64,000 bases of DNA from Polyangium mundeleinium (GTDB taxonomy: Bacteria; Myxococcota_A; Polyangia; Polyangiales; Polyangiaceae), in contig NZ_JAQNDO010000001.1 of the NCBI RefSeq assembly GCF_028369105.1, positions 9,146,501-9,210,500 on the forward strand, written 5' to 3'. The translations under genes were made by a program, and so were the position numbers. Below are positions 38,280 through 50,742 of this stretch, one piece after another. Each line of letters starts with the position of its first letter. The stretch's first letter is position 1. The notes under the pieces were generated by a model. It had not been told where the DNA came from. It searched no databases and saw nothing but the letters and a program-made list of their open reading frames with translations.

Positions 38280-39725
38280 TTACAGAGCGATCTTCTTCCA
38301 GTCACCGCTTCGGAATTTGAAGACCATCACGCCTGCGAGGAGCAGGGCGTAGACCACGCCGGCGGTCCAGATTCCCATCAGGCCGAAGTCGAGCGTGATG
38401 CCGAGCAGCCAGGCGAGGGGGACGAGACAGAGGAAGTGGAGCACGAGCTCCACGAGCATCACGAATCGTGTGTTGCCTGCGCCGAAGAGGGCTTGCGTCA
38501 GGATCATTCCGATCGCGATGATCGGCGTGCAGATGCCCATGAGCCGCATCGGCCCGAGGGCGACGTCGCGCACCACGTCGCTGTGCGAGACGAAGGCCAG
38601 GATTTGCGGGGCGAAGACCGCCTCGCAGAGACCCACCACGCCAAAGATCAGGAGACCGAGACGCACCGACGTCCAGCCGAACGTCTCGGCTTTGTCGCCG
38701 TTGCGCTCGCCGAGTGACTGCGCGACGAGCGTCGCCGTGGACGTGCCGAAGGCGAGACAGGCGGTGAATGTCAGCTTGAGGACGCCGACGATCACCGTTG
38801 TTGCGGCTCCGTTGACTGGCTCGGCTTTGCCGCCGGGGCACATCGCCGAGACCACGCCCATCGGGTGCACCTCGTCGAGCTTGCCTGCGATCATCGCGAA
38901 GAGCGCGAAGCCCGTCATGACGGCGATGGTGGCCACGCCGCTCGGGATCGACAGCTTCAGGATCGACCAGGTGAGACCGCGGTCGAGGTTCTGAAAGCGG
39001 AACGGGGCGTAGAGCTTCCGGAACTGCGGCAGCAGCGCGTAGCCGACCATGATCGCCAGGCCTACGTACGTGGAGACGAACCCTGCGATGCCTGCGCCGG
39101 CGATGCCCATCTTCTGGATGCCGAGCGTGGTGTTGCCGAAGATGAGCAGGAAGCAGAGCACGATGTTCAGCGCGTTCATCACGACGGCTGAAACGAGGTG
39201 GATGTGCGTCTTGCCGATGCCGTCGAAGAAGGCCTTGAAGGCGAACGTCGTCGCCATCGAGGTCACGCCGAGCAGACGCCAGCGCAGGTACTCGTCTGCG
39301 GCCGTGCGAGCGCCCTCGACCTTGATGATCGCGCCGAGGATGTGCGGCGTCGCGAGGTAGCCGATCGCGGAGAAGAGGACGCCTGCGACGAGCGCGAAGA
39401 GCGCCGCGTTGAACAGGACGGCGCCTGCGTCCTCGTGGTTCTTTTCGGCGAAACGGCGGCCGACGAAGGCCTGCGTCCCGACCGAGATGGAGGACAACGA
39501 GCCGCCGAAGAGCCAGAGGACGATCAGCGAGGGCAGGAGTGCGGCTTGCGCGTTCGACGACTCCGGACAGGGCAGCCGGGCGAAGAAGACGATGTCGATC
39601 TCGTTGACGACGCTCTGTGTGAGCATCGCGCCGACCGTGGGGAGGGCCAGCTTGAGAATGGCCCGGTGCGGTGGGCCGGAGGTGACCACGTTTTCGCCCA
39701 CGGCGGGCGGAGCAATCTGGGCCAT
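38280..39725 (-). CDS. MATE-family efflux transporter
   Basis: 481 residues with about twelve membrane helices in two pseudo-symmetric bundles, as in MATE/DinF antiporters: [20 protein letters not shown] at the start of bundle one and '[20 protein letters not shown]' at the start of bundle two. MATE proteins export drugs or metabolites using Na+ or H+ gradients; the coupling ion cannot be assigned by eye. A ~25-residue polar loop with two Pro/Gly stretches ([20 protein letters not shown]) interrupts bundle two and is longer than usual. ATG 39725. Confidence 0.9.
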   Translation of the reverse strand: MAQIAPPAVGENVVTSGPPHRAILKLALPTVGAMLTQSVVNEIDIVFFARLPCPESSNAQAALLPSLIVLWLFGGSLSSISVGTQAFVGRRFAEKNHEDAGAVLFNAALFALVAGVLFSAIGYLATPHILGAIIKVEGARTAADEYLRWRLLGVTSMATTFAFKAFFDGIGKTHIHLVSAVVMNALNIVLCFLLIFGNTTLGIQKMGIAGAGIAGFVSTYVGLAIMVGYALLPQFRKLYAPFRFQNLDRGLTWSILKLSIPSGVATIAVMTGFALFAMIAGKLDEVHPMGVVSAMCPGGKAEPVNGAATTVIVGVLKLTFTACLAFGTSTATLVAQSLGERNGDKAETFGWTSVRLGLLIFGVVGLCEAVFAPQILAFVSHSDVVRDVALGPMRLMGICTPIIAIGMILTQALFGAGNTRFVMLVELVLHFLCLVPLAWLLGITLDFGLMGIWTAGVVYALLLAGVMVFKFRSGDWKKIAL

Positions 39726-39796
39726 CGAGTGTGCGCGGTATACAACGTGGCGGCGCTCGATCGAGCAAAATGAGCGGAGCCGGGGGAGCCGGGCGG

Positions 39797-42526
<2,730 letters not shown>

Positions 42527-42631
42527 ACGCTAGGAATGTAAGACAAGGTGGGCCAATAATTCGGCATCTGGAGGGCGCGACTTGGGTGGAGGACCGCAGG
42601 CAATTGCCGCAGGCCCTCCGGTCGGCTATGA

Positions 42632-43162
42632 ATGGGTCGGATGTTGCGGTTCGCGGTTCTTCGTGCGCTGGCCGTCGCGGCGGTATTCGCCGTGGCGTGG
42701 CTCGTGCCGCTCCGCGCACACGCAGCGATCGTGCCGGCTTGCGAAGAAGATGCTTCGTCGTCGCTGGGGTATGCGCCGCGTGTGGCGCAACCGGAGAGCG
42801 AGGACGAGGTGGACTGCACCGCGCCCACAGCGCCAAACGACGAGGTCGATCCTCAGATCGCGGCGATGTGTGACGAGCGCGGCGCCACGGCGGTCGCGCC
42901 AGGGCGGATCCACCCAGAGACCGACGCGCGCATCGACGCGGGGGTCTCGTGTGACGGGACGGCGTTTGGTCCGGCCCTCGGTCCCTCCCACGGCGAACAG
43001 AGCCCCCTCGCGTCGTTCTTCGCGACCGTACCGGACGCCATGCTTTCGGCGTCCTTCGATCTCCGACCGGCATACGCCGTCGAGCTCCCGGCGTACCCGC
43101 CGGTGGAGGGCGCCCCGCTTCGGGGTGTTCGCCGAGAGATCGATCGGCCTCCTCGCGTCTAG
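42632..43162 (+). CDS. Small secreted protein, unknown function
   Basis: 176 residues. ATG 42632 is followed by a signal peptide (LRALAVAAVFAVAWLVPLRAHAA). The mature part is polar and has three Cys residues in its first ~80 residues (ACEED, VDCTAP, AMCDERG), a further one at VSCDG, and no recognised domain. It is divergent from the double-kinase gene and followed by a strong hairpin terminator, which supports it as a real transcription unit. Confidence 0.6.
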   Translation: MGRMLRFAVLRALAVAAVFAVAWLVPLRAHAAIVPACEEDASSSLGYAPRVAQPESEDEVDCTAPTAPNDEVDPQIAAMCDERGATAVAPGRIHPETDARIDAGVSCDGTAFGPALGPSHGEQSPLASFFATVPDAMLSASFDLRPAYAVELPAYPPVEGAPLRGVRREIDRPPRV

Positions 43163-43167
43163 TTGTG

Positions 43168-43199
43168 GTCGTTGTCGCGCGGGATCGCGCGACAACGAC
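43168..43199 (+). terminator. Hairpin terminator after the small secreted protein
   Basis: Perfect 14-base arms (43168-43181 and 43186-43199, GTCGTTGTCGCGCG and its complement) with a GGAT loop, six bases after the stop codon. It is followed by GGGCCGTTTTGAT, a short T-run. Confidence 0.85.
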
Positions 43200-43484
43200 G
43201 GGCCGTTTTGATCGCGCGCGCGTGCAGATGGCGTGCGTGTGGCGAGCTCCGACGGCCTTCGTGACGGAACGCGAAGAGGAAAAACTCGCGAATCGGCTTT
43301 GCGCCCCTTCTGGTTGAAGGCAGGGGGGCGCCGTCGGTCCGCACGTGTCACGGCAGCGTCGATCGAAAGACGACGCGCGAGATCGTGGATTTTCGCCCTG
43401 TCGGGGCGATCAAGGTGTCGGCTCTCGCGGCGCGAAAGGAGCGCCACGCGGGCAGCACCGTGCCTGGAAAGAAAGAGAAGAAAC
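43200..43484. other. Intergenic region before the triple-DsbA gene
   Basis: 285 bases with no gene or RNA recognised. It presumably carries the promoter of the next gene; no convincing -35/-10 pair is visible by eye. An AGAGAAG sequence just before ATG 43485 can serve as the ribosome binding site. Confidence 0.5.
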
Positions 43485-45470
43485 ATGAACAAAGGAACCG
43501 CCATCGTCGGCTTCCTTCTCTGCTTCATGGCAGGGATGGCGCTGATGTGGGGCATCGATCGCGGCGCCGGTGGCCACACGGCCAGCGCCGAAGCGACGCA
43601 GGAGTACGTCGCCGGCGGGACGTGGGATCACAGCGACGCGTCGGTCCCCGTCTCGTCGAAGGATCCCACGTGGGGCAGCCCGAACGCGCCCGTCACGCTG
43701 GTGCTCTTCAGCGACTTCGAGTGCCCCTTCTGCAGCAAGGTGGAGACGACGTTGACGCAGCTCCGCGAGGCGTACGGCCCGCAGAAGCTCCGCATCATCT
43801 GGAAGTCGAACCCGCTGCCCTTCCACAAGAACGCGCGTCCCGCGTCCGTCGCGGCCGAGACCGTGTTCCGCATCAAGGGCCCCGAGGCCTTCTGGAAGTT
43901 CCACGAGGTGGCGTTCCAGAACCAGCGCGCCCTCACGCCCGAGAACTTCGAGCAGTGGGCCGTGCAAGCAGGCGTGGACAAGGCCAAGTTCAAGGCCGCC
44001 TACGACAAGCAGGAGTTCGCCGCGAAGGTGGACGCCGACCTCGCCGCCGGCAAGGCCGCGGGCGTCTCCGGCACGCCGGCAGCGTTCATCAACGGCATCC
44101 TGCTCAGCGGCGCGCAGCCGATCGACAAGTTCAAGTCCGTCATCGACGAGCAGCTCAAGGCCGCCGACGCCGCGATCAAGGCCGGCACGAAGCCGGAGAA
44201 GGTCTACGCCAAGCTCTCGCAGGAGAACAAGGCGAAGGCGCCTCCGCCGGCAAACCGCGACCAGGCGCAGCAAGAGGACAAGACCGTCTGGAAGGTGCCC
44301 GTCGGCACGTCGCCCGCGAAGGGCCCCGAGACGGCGCTCGTGACGATCGTCGAGTGGTCCGATTTCCAGTGCCCCTTCTGCAGCCGCGTGGTCCCGACGC
44401 TCGACGAGGTCGTCAAGACCTACGGCGACAAGGTCCGCCTCGTCTGGAAGGACAACCCGCTGCCGATGCACCCGCGCGCCGAGCCGGCCGCGGAGCTCAC
44501 GCGTGAAGCCCGCGCCCAGAAGGGCGAGGCAGGCTTCTGGGCCGCCTACGATCTGCTCTGGAAGAACCAGCAGAAGCTGACCGACGACGATCTCCTCGGC
44601 TACGCCAAGGAGCTCGGCCTGAACGTCGACAAGGTGAAGACCGCGATCCTCGACAAGAAGTACGGCGCCGAGATCACGGCCGACCAGGACCTCGCCGACG
44701 AGCTCCAGGCGAGCGGCACGCCGCACTTCTTCATCAACGGCCGTCGTCTCGTCGGCGCGCAGCCGATCGAGAAGTTCAAGGCCGTCATCGATGAGGAGAT
44801 CAAGAAGGCGCAGGACCTTCTCTCGAAGGGCGTCGCCGCGAAGGACCTCTACAACGAGATCATCAAGGACGGCAAGACGCCGCCGCCGCCCGAGAAGAAG
44901 ACGGTCGACGTGGCCCCCGCCGACTCCGCCTGGAAGGGCAGCGACAAGGCGAAGGTCGTGATGCAGATCTTCAGCGACTTCGAGTGCCCCTTCTGCAAGC
45001 GCGCAGAGGACACGGTCGCCCAGGTCGAGAAGGCCTACGGCGACAAGGTGAAGATCGTGTGGCGCCACAAGCCGCTGCCGTTCCACAAGAGCGCGATGCC
45101 CGCCGCCCTCGCAGCCGAGGAGGCCAAGAAGCAGAAGGGCAACGAGGGCTTCTGGAAGATGCACACCGCGCTCTTCAAGGGCGCCGGCACGCCGGACGCT
45201 TTCGCCCGCACGACGCTCGAGAAGTACGCCGAGGAGCAGGGTCTCGATCTCGGGAAGTTCAAGTCCGCCCTCGACTCCGAGGCGCACAAGAAGTTCATCG
45301 AGAGCGAGAGCGCCGTGGCCGACAAGGCCGGCATCAGCGGTACGCCCGGCTTCCACATCGCAGCCGCAGGCAAGACGGAGGGCTACTTCATCAGCGGCGC
45401 CCAGCCGTTCCCGAAGTTCAAGAAGCTGATCGATCTCGTCATCAAGGAGAGCGGCGCCGCAAAGAAGTGA
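43485..45470 (+). CDS. Membrane-anchored protein with three DsbA-like thioredoxin domains
   Basis: 661 residues. An N-terminal membrane helix (6-24, IVGFLLCFMAGMALMWG) leads into three thioredoxin_4/DsbA modules. Each has CPFC (80-83, 296-299, 501-504), a conserved LPFH/LPMH insertion, and a cis-Pro loop SGTP (195-198, ~410-413, ~634-637). Short Lys/Pro linkers join the modules. The domains should face the periplasm and oxidise or isomerise disulfides. Single DsbA domains are the norm, so three in one chain is unusual. Cys-rich secreted proteins elsewhere in the window (MopE types) are plausible clients (inference). A textbook terminator follows. Confidence 0.9.
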   Translation: MNKGTAIVGFLLCFMAGMALMWGIDRGAGGHTASAEATQEYVAGGTWDHSDASVPVSSKDPTWGSPNAPVTLVLFSDFECPFCSKVETTLTQLREAYGPQKLRIIWKSNPLPFHKNARPASVAAETVFRIKGPEAFWKFHEVAFQNQRALTPENFEQWAVQAGVDKAKFKAAYDKQEFAAKVDADLAAGKAAGVSGTPAAFINGILLSGAQPIDKFKSVIDEQLKAADAAIKAGTKPEKVYAKLSQENKAKAPPPANRDQAQQEDKTVWKVPVGTSPAKGPETALVTIVEWSDFQCPFCSRVVPTLDEVVKTYGDKVRLVWKDNPLPMHPRAEPAAELTREARAQKGEAGFWAAYDLLWKNQQKLTDDDLLGYAKELGLNVDKVKTAILDKKYGAEITADQDLADELQASGTPHFFINGRRLVGAQPIEKFKAVIDEEIKKAQDLLSKGVAAKDLYNEIIKDGKTPPPPEKKTVDVAPADSAWKGSDKAKVVMQIFSDFECPFCKRAEDTVAQVEKAYGDKVKIVWRHKPLPFHKSAMPAALAAEEAKKQKGNEGFWKMHTALFKGAGTPDAFARTTLEKYAEEQGLDLGKFKSALDSEAHKKFIESESAVADKAGISGTPGFHIAAAGKTEGYFISGAQPFPKFKKLIDLVIKESGAAKK

Positions 45471-45501
45471 GCGGTCCGCATTCCTGACGATCGATGAACC
45501 A

Positions 45502-45537
45502 CCACGAGGGGGCCTCACCGCCCCCTCGTGGCTTTTT
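45502..45537 (+). terminator. Intrinsic terminator after the triple-DsbA gene
   Basis: Arms CCACGAGGGGGC (45502-45513) and GCCCCCTCGTGG (45520-45531) with a six-base loop, followed by CTTTTTGT. It is 31 bases after the stop codon. Confidence 0.95.
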
Positions 45538-45555
45538 GTCTACCCGCAGGCGGTT

Positions 45556-45935
45556 GCGCCGGGGCGCTGCCCCGGACCCCGCGGGGGCTGTTCGCCCCTC
45601 GACCCGAACCAGGGCCAGCCCTGGACCATTTGGGGAAGAACTGCGCGATGCGCAGTTCTTCCCACAGGCCGGTGGCAAGACCGTGGACGTTGTCGCACGC
45701 AGCGGCACGTTGCTGGTGGAGACGTCAGCGTTGCGGTGTTGGTTGGCAGGGTCGTCGCCGGTCTTGACCCTGGCTGTTCGATGAACTGCGCATCGCGCAG
45801 CTCATCGACCCTGCGTCCAGCGCTTGCGCTGGTCCGGGTCCAGGGGTGGACAACCCCGGGGTTTGGGGCGTAGCTCGGCTTGCCGAGCGTAGCCCCATCG
45901 TTGAACAGACGGGGCCCGGGGTGAAACCCCGGCGC
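45556..45935. repeat. Hairpin-rich intergenic repeat, copy C (with insertion)
   Basis: About 380 bases. It matches copy A from GCGCCGGGGCGCTGCCCC to CCGGGGTGAAACCCCGG, including the GGGAAGAACTGCGC and TCGATGAACTGCGC palindromes (the second with one mismatch). About 50 extra bases are inserted before the last hairpin; they hold their own inverted repeat, GCTCGGC TT GCCGAGC. With the terminator at 45502 it accounts for the whole 45471-45940 gap between convergent genes. Confidence 0.85.
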
Positions 45936-45940
45936 AGCGC

Positions 45941-48900
45941 TCAACTGCGCTTCTTGTGGCGGCCTTCTTGCTCCCACCAGAGGACGTAGCGGACTTGCGT
46001 GGCTTCGCGTTCGTCTTCGGGGAGATCGTCGTAGTAGCCGAGATCTCGGCCGACGATGGGCGCGAGTTCCTCTGCTGCGGCGCGACGGATCGTGGGTGAT
46101 TCGGAGAGGAGTGCGTCGATGAGCCACTCGACGCGGCTGCGTGTGGCGTTTGGGGTCCACCAGTCGTTCCACGCGCGGGCGTCGCGGCGGAAGTCGTGCC
46201 GCGTGACGTGTACGAGCGCGCGGTGTGCGGCTTCGACGAGCTCTGCGGTCGTCTCGCCGAGCGTCGCGATGAGCACGGGGACTGATCTCGGTATCGCGAG
46301 CTCGCCGAGGGTCTCGATCGCGAGCAGGCGCCGGCCGGCGCGTTCGGTTGCGTTTCGCGCGAGACGCTCGAGTGTCGGGAGGAGCAGCGCCTCCATTGCG
46401 GGGCCTGCGGTGATGAGCGCTGCGGCTGCGCGACGCGCGACCCGACGAACGGGGGCGGTGTCGTCGAAGAGGCGCACGAAGACGGGTTGCGCGCTCTCGG
46501 GGTAGACGAGTTCGCCGAGCAGGTGCGTCGCCCAGAACCGGATGTCGGGATCGCCGGCTGTGCTGCGCACCTCGAGGAAAGGCACGGCGGGGCGGCCCAT
46601 CGCGACGAGCAGCGCGAGCAGAGGGCCGCTGCGCGAGGCGAGCGGGAGCTCTGCGCCGCGCGAGAGGACACGCGGGTCGATGCGCAAAGGGCCAGGGAAG
46701 CGGGCCATGATGGCCTGCATCGCGGCCTCGCCGAGACGGACGATCTCCTTCTGCGCCTCGCCGTCCTCCGTGCCGGATTCGAGGTACCTCTGCACGAGGG
46801 TGACGGGATCTGCGCCCGCTGCGCGTGCGCGGCTCGGAAGCGTGCTGCCCACGGGAGCGACGTTCCAGTCGGCGGACGGAGCCGCGCTGGGCTCGTTCGT
46901 GGCCGAGCGGTGGACCCATCCATCGAGCGGCGGGCCCGGGAGCGTCTCCGGCGGGCCCGGCGTGTACTTGTCGCCGCCTGGGGGCGGGACGCGCACGGGC
47001 GGCGCGGGCGTGGCTGGGGTCGGGGGGACGTCGGGCGGGGGCGCGAAGGCGTCGGGCGGAGGCGCTGGCGCGGTGGGCACGACGGGCCGCACGGGGGGCA
47101 CGGGAGGTGTGGGCGGCGCGGCGATGGCGTTCGGCGGCGGCTCCGGGGGCAAGGGCTGCGCGCCGAGGCCCAGGGAGGCCTTGCTGCGGCCGCCGAAGCT
47201 CGGTGCGACGGCGCGGCGGGCGGCGCGCGGGGGGGGCGCCGCGGGCGCAGGGCCGGCCTCCGGAAGCCGGGCGACGTCCGTGATGGGCGGGGGCGGTGGT
47301 GTGGTGGGGCCGAGGCGCAGACGGCCCGTGGCGACGACGCCGAGGGGCGTGCGCCGCCGACGGGACGCGGGGCCGCCGCGACGGTTGGAGAGGTCCCAGG
47401 TGCTGTCGGAGTCGGGCGGGCGCGGGGCGAGGGGCTCGGCGCGGGGGACGACGGCGTCCGGCGCGGGCGTGGGGCTCTGGAGCGTCTCCACGAGCGCCGG
47501 GGCCGACGGAGCCGGGGCCGGGGGCGCAGGGGCCGCAGACGCGGAGCGCGGGGGCGCGGGGGCGGGCCGGGGCGCGGCGCTCGGCTGGCTCGAAGCGATG
47601 CCCGCGAAGGAGGTCTCGTCCGTGCGCGGCAAGGCCGCAGACGGCGGGCTCGCGTGGAGCACGGCCGGCGCCATCGCCGAGGCGGACGGCAAGGTCACGG
47701 CGATCGAGGAGATGGCCGCCGGCGGGGATTTCGGCTCGGCCGCGGGCAGTTGTGCAGGATCGGCGGCGTCCGCGGGGCGCGCGGGCAGCTCGAAGGCGCG
47801 CGCGAGCGCAACGAGGCCGCCCTGCCGCGCCGCGCCCTGGGCTTGCGGCGGAGGCGCGGGCCTGGGCGCGCGCTTCGCCGGGGCGTCGTCGACGGCTCCG
47901 CCGCCGCGCTTCTTGCGCAGGATGGCGCGCTCGATTGCCTCGGCGGTGAGCCCCGCGATGGCGATGACGTCCCCGAGCGCCGAGAGCTCGACGTCGACGG
48001 CGCCGTCGTCGCCGTAAAGCAACGCGACGGTTCGGTTTCGCACGACGATCGGCAGGACCAGCACGGCCGCGGCGCGCGTGCCGGCTTCGGTGCGGCCCGA
48101 TCGACCGAGCTCGGAGATGATCTCGACGTCGAGGTCGCCGACGGCGGGCGGCATGATCACGGGCGCCCTTCGCTCGCGGGCGAGGGCGAGCAGGCTCGGG
48201 CGGCCGAGGGGCACGGCGAGGGACATGAGCCGCGCCGCGCCCGCGCCGGGGCCCGCGGCGTCACGCCCGTCGGCGACGTCGCCGTGCACGACGAAGAGCG
48301 ACGTGTACTCGAAAAACTGGTGGGCGAACGCGAAGAAGATGTCGAGGACCGCGTCGGTCGTGGTCGCCTCGCCGAGCTCCTCCTCCGCCATCGCCGCGGT
48401 GAACGGGCCCTTGCGGCGAGGTCGCGCCGCGCGGCGCTCGGGCCCCTCGACGACGCGTGTCTTGCGCTCGCCGGTGACCGCGCGGCGGAGCACGCTGGCG
48501 CTCGTCCGGGTGCGGTTCGACTCGCGTCGCACGAGCCGCTCGGGCCGGCGCGAGACGGGCGCCTCTTCCTCGTCGGCCGCGTCCGCGATCGGCGCGGGCT
48601 CCGGCGGCGCGGCGATCGTCTCGGGCATCTCGTCGCTGGTGAGCGGGCGCGGTGCGGGCGCAGGCGCGGCGACCGGCTTCGGCTCGATGACCTCGACGGT
48701 CGGCACGGGCTTCGGGTGATCCGAGCGCGCGGCGCGCGCAGCCAGCGGTGTGGCCGAGAGCCTCGTGCGCGTCGGCGCGAGCGGCGGAGGCGCGCCCGCG
48801 ACGAGCGTGTCCGGCGTCTGCGTGGGCGGCTGCGGCGTGGCGACGGGAGGCTCCGCGATGCGCTCGGGCGGCGGGCGAAAGGTGCCGCGGGGAGGCTCCG

Positions 48901-49402
48901 TGCTCCGCGGCGGCGGCACCACCGTCGGGCTCGGATCGGGCCGGCTTTCAAGCTTGGCGACGAGCCGGAGGAAGCGACGATCGAGCGGGATCTGGTAGGC
49001 CTCGGCGATCGCCTGGCGGATCCGCACGAGCGGCGCGACGCTCTGCCGGATCTCGACGGCGAGCGCGAAGGCGAGGTCCCCTTCGACGGCGGGCGAGAGG
49101 GGCTCGGCGGTGGCGATCGTGAGGACACGTCGCGTGAGCGCGAGCGGGAAGATGCCGTGCCTGATCGCGAGATCCCCGGGCACGAGGCGTAATACCGGCG
49201 CGGTCGGCAGCGGGAGCTTGCCCGAGGGCGCCTCTTCGAGGCCGAGCACCTCGGCGAGCAGCGGCACGAGCATCTCCTCGCGGGCGCCGCCGACCTCGAG
49301 CAGGTTCGTCACGAGGTCACCGCCGTGCACGACCTGCCGCGCGATCGCCTCTTCGAGGGAACGCATCGGCACGCCACGCTCAGCGAGCGCGGAGCTCAAC
49401 AT
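45941..49402 (-). CDS. MshEN-type domain, GAF-like and HEAT-repeat regulator
   Basis: 1153 residues. Residues ~1-150 resemble the GspE/PilB N-terminal MshEN domain (LEEAIARQVVHGGDLVTNLL; LRLVPGDLAIRHGIFPLALT; LTIATAEPLSPAVEGDL), a c-di-GMP-binding module in related ATPases. Long Pro-rich disordered linkers follow. The centre (~340-530) looks GAF-like (VLDIFFAFAHQFFEYTSLFVV; AVLVLPIVVRNRTVALLY). The last ~330 residues are HEAT repeats (FWATHLLGELVYPESAQPVF; 'LLAIETLGELAIPRSVPVLI'). There is no ATPase domain, so it is not a type II/IV secretion motor; a c-di-GMP-responsive scaffold is a guess. ATG 49402. Confidence 0.75.
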   Translation of the reverse strand: MLSSALAERGVPMRSLEEAIARQVVHGGDLVTNLLEVGGAREEMLVPLLAEVLGLEEAPSGKLPLPTAPVLRLVPGDLAIRHGIFPLALTRRVLTIATAEPLSPAVEGDLAFALAVEIRQSVAPLVRIRQAIAEAYQIPLDRRFLRLVAKLESRPDPSPTVVPPPRSTEPPRGTFRPPPERIAEPPVATPQPPTQTPDTLVAGAPPPLAPTRTRLSATPLAARAARSDHPKPVPTVEVIEPKPVAAPAPAPRPLTSDEMPETIAAPPEPAPIADAADEEEAPVSRRPERLVRRESNRTRTSASVLRRAVTGERKTRVVEGPERRAARPRRKGPFTAAMAEEELGEATTTDAVLDIFFAFAHQFFEYTSLFVVHGDVADGRDAAGPGAGAARLMSLAVPLGRPSLLALARERRAPVIMPPAVGDLDVEIISELGRSGRTEAGTRAAAVLVLPIVVRNRTVALLYGDDGAVDVELSALGDVIAIAGLTAEAIERAILRKKRGGGAVDDAPAKRAPRPAPPPQAQGAARQGGLVALARAFELPARPADAADPAQLPAAEPKSPPAAISSIAVTLPSASAMAPAVLHASPPSAALPRTDETSFAGIASSQPSAAPRPAPAPPRSASAAPAPPAPAPSAPALVETLQSPTPAPDAVVPRAEPLAPRPPDSDSTWDLSNRRGGPASRRRRTPLGVVATGRLRLGPTTPPPPPITDVARLPEAGPAPAAPPPRAARRAVAPSFGGRSKASLGLGAQPLPPEPPPNAIAAPPTPPVPPVRPVVPTAPAPPPDAFAPPPDVPPTPATPAPPVRVPPPGGDKYTPGPPETLPGPPLDGWVHRSATNEPSAAPSADWNVAPVGSTLPSRARAAGADPVTLVQRYLESGTEDGEAQKEIVRLGEAAMQAIMARFPGPLRIDPRVLSRGAELPLASRSGPLLALLVAMGRPAVPFLEVRSTAGDPDIRFWATHLLGELVYPESAQPVFVRLFDDTAPVRRVARRAAAALITAGPAMEALLLPTLERLARNATERAGRRLLAIETLGELAIPRSVPVLIATLGETTAELVEAAHRALVHVTRHDFRRDARAWNDWWTPNATRSRVEWLIDALLSESPTIRRAAAEELAPIVGRDLGYYDDLPEDEREATQVRYVLWWEQEGRHKKRS

Positions 49403-49538
49403 CGATGAAGGGGCTCGGTCAGCCAAGGCGTTTCGAGCGATGGTAAACGAAGTTCGCCCGGGAGGCACAAGGGCGAAAGGGGGCCCGGGGCGTCGAGCGC
49501 GGCGCGCCCACGCCAAGCCCCCACGCGCGGGACGACGT

Positions 49539-50702
49539 TCAGGGCACGGGCAAGAGCGACACGGGCGGAAGGCGCTCCGGCACGAGGGAGCCGACCTCGC
49601 GGCTCGACGCGCGCTCGAAGATGTGAATCGCAGGCGCGCCGTGGGCCTTATCGCCCAAGAAAACGTGGCGCCCCACCACCGCGAGGCCCCCGTAGTCGTA
49701 GTTACCGCCCTGCCCACCTTCCCGCGTATCGGCCAGGACGATCGGTTCGGTTTTTCCGGACGGATCGAAGCGCACGAGGCGCGTCGCATTCTCGAGCCCT
49801 GTGCCCGCGATGATCGCATACGCCTCGTCCGGCGCGGCGAGCTCGATTTCGGCGATGGAACCCTCGAACGCGCTCTCCTCGGCGATGCCCGTCACGGAGA
49901 GGGTGTCGAGATCCACGATCGCAGCCGCGTACCCGTCGTCGATCGCGTAAAAATCGCCCGGCATCGCCAGCACCATGGTCCTGCCCGCGGGATCCCATGC
50001 GACCGGCCTCATGCGGCCGAACGGGTTTTTCCCGCCGAGGTCGACGGAGCCGACGACGCTGCGCGAGGCCACGTCGATCGCCACGAGCGCGCCGTTCTCC
50101 GCGGGTTTCCACGTGCGGCGATCGAGGCGCTGCACGGTGACGAACACGCGATCGCCGACGACACGGAGCGCCTCGACCTCGGGCAGGCCGTCGATGTCGG
50201 CGAACATCGAGAGATCCACCGTCCCGCCAAAGCTCCCATCCGGCTCGATCACCGCGACGCCGGGCTGCTCATACCGCGCGACCCACAACCTCCCTTCGGC
50301 GTCGAGGTCGGCGTCGTGCGGGTTGTGCGGGCCGCCTGCCTTGCCGCCCGTCGCGAGGTCGAACGTCGTCTCGGATTCGCCAAACCCGACCCACGTCCGC
50401 GTGAGCGCGAGCGAATCCGGATCGACGCGGCGGACGAGCCCTTGATCACGCACGCACACGAACGGCCCGCCGGAGCCGAACGAGAGCAGCGGATCGACGC
50501 CGAGCGCGATGTCCGGGATCTCGGTCAAGCAGCCGGCTTCGTCGATGCGCCCGAGGCCGCTCGCTTGCAGGTTCGTCGCGAGCATCACGAGGGCGCCGTC
50601 GAGCGCGACGCCGCTACATGTGTGTGCGGCCCCGGCAGGCTCGGAGCAGCCCGCGAGGAGCGTGAGTCCAACACCCAGGAAGAAGACCGCAGCGCGTGCC
50701 AT
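49539..50702 (-). CDS. Beta-propeller lipoprotein
   Basis: 387 residues from ATG 50702; the signal peptide MARAAVFFLGVGLTLLAGC ends in a lipobox. The mature protein has repeated ~45-residue blades (CSGVALDGALVMLATNL; FVCVRDQGLVRRVDPDSLAL; DLDAEGRLWVARYEQPGVAV; AIDVASRSVVGSVDLGG), typical of YncE/SMP-30-like beta-propellers. No enzyme residues are recognised. It lies on the same strand as the downstream MshEN/HEAT gene and the upstream histidine kinase. Confidence 0.8.
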   Translation of the reverse strand: MARAAVFFLGVGLTLLAGCSEPAGAAHTCSGVALDGALVMLATNLQASGLGRIDEAGCLTEIPDIALGVDPLLSFGSGGPFVCVRDQGLVRRVDPDSLALTRTWVGFGESETTFDLATGGKAGGPHNPHDADLDAEGRLWVARYEQPGVAVIEPDGSFGGTVDLSMFADIDGLPEVEALRVVGDRVFVTVQRLDRRTWKPAENGALVAIDVASRSVVGSVDLGGKNPFGRMRPVAWDPAGRTMVLAMPGDFYAIDDGYAAAIVDLDTLSVTGIAEESAFEGSIAEIELAAPDEAYAIIAGTGLENATRLVRFDPSGKTEPIVLADTREGGQGGNYDYGGLAVVGRHVFLGDKAHGAPAIHIFERASSREVGSLVPERLPPVSLLPVP

Positions 50703-50742
50703 GCGGGCGAGCGGAGCATGCCCGTCTGGTCGTCGCAAGCGA

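Noticed and set aside
46487-49192. 901-codon + strand frame antisense to the MshEN/HEAT protein
   Set aside because: Gly/Arg-rich translation without domains; it is produced by the Pro-rich linkers of the real gene.
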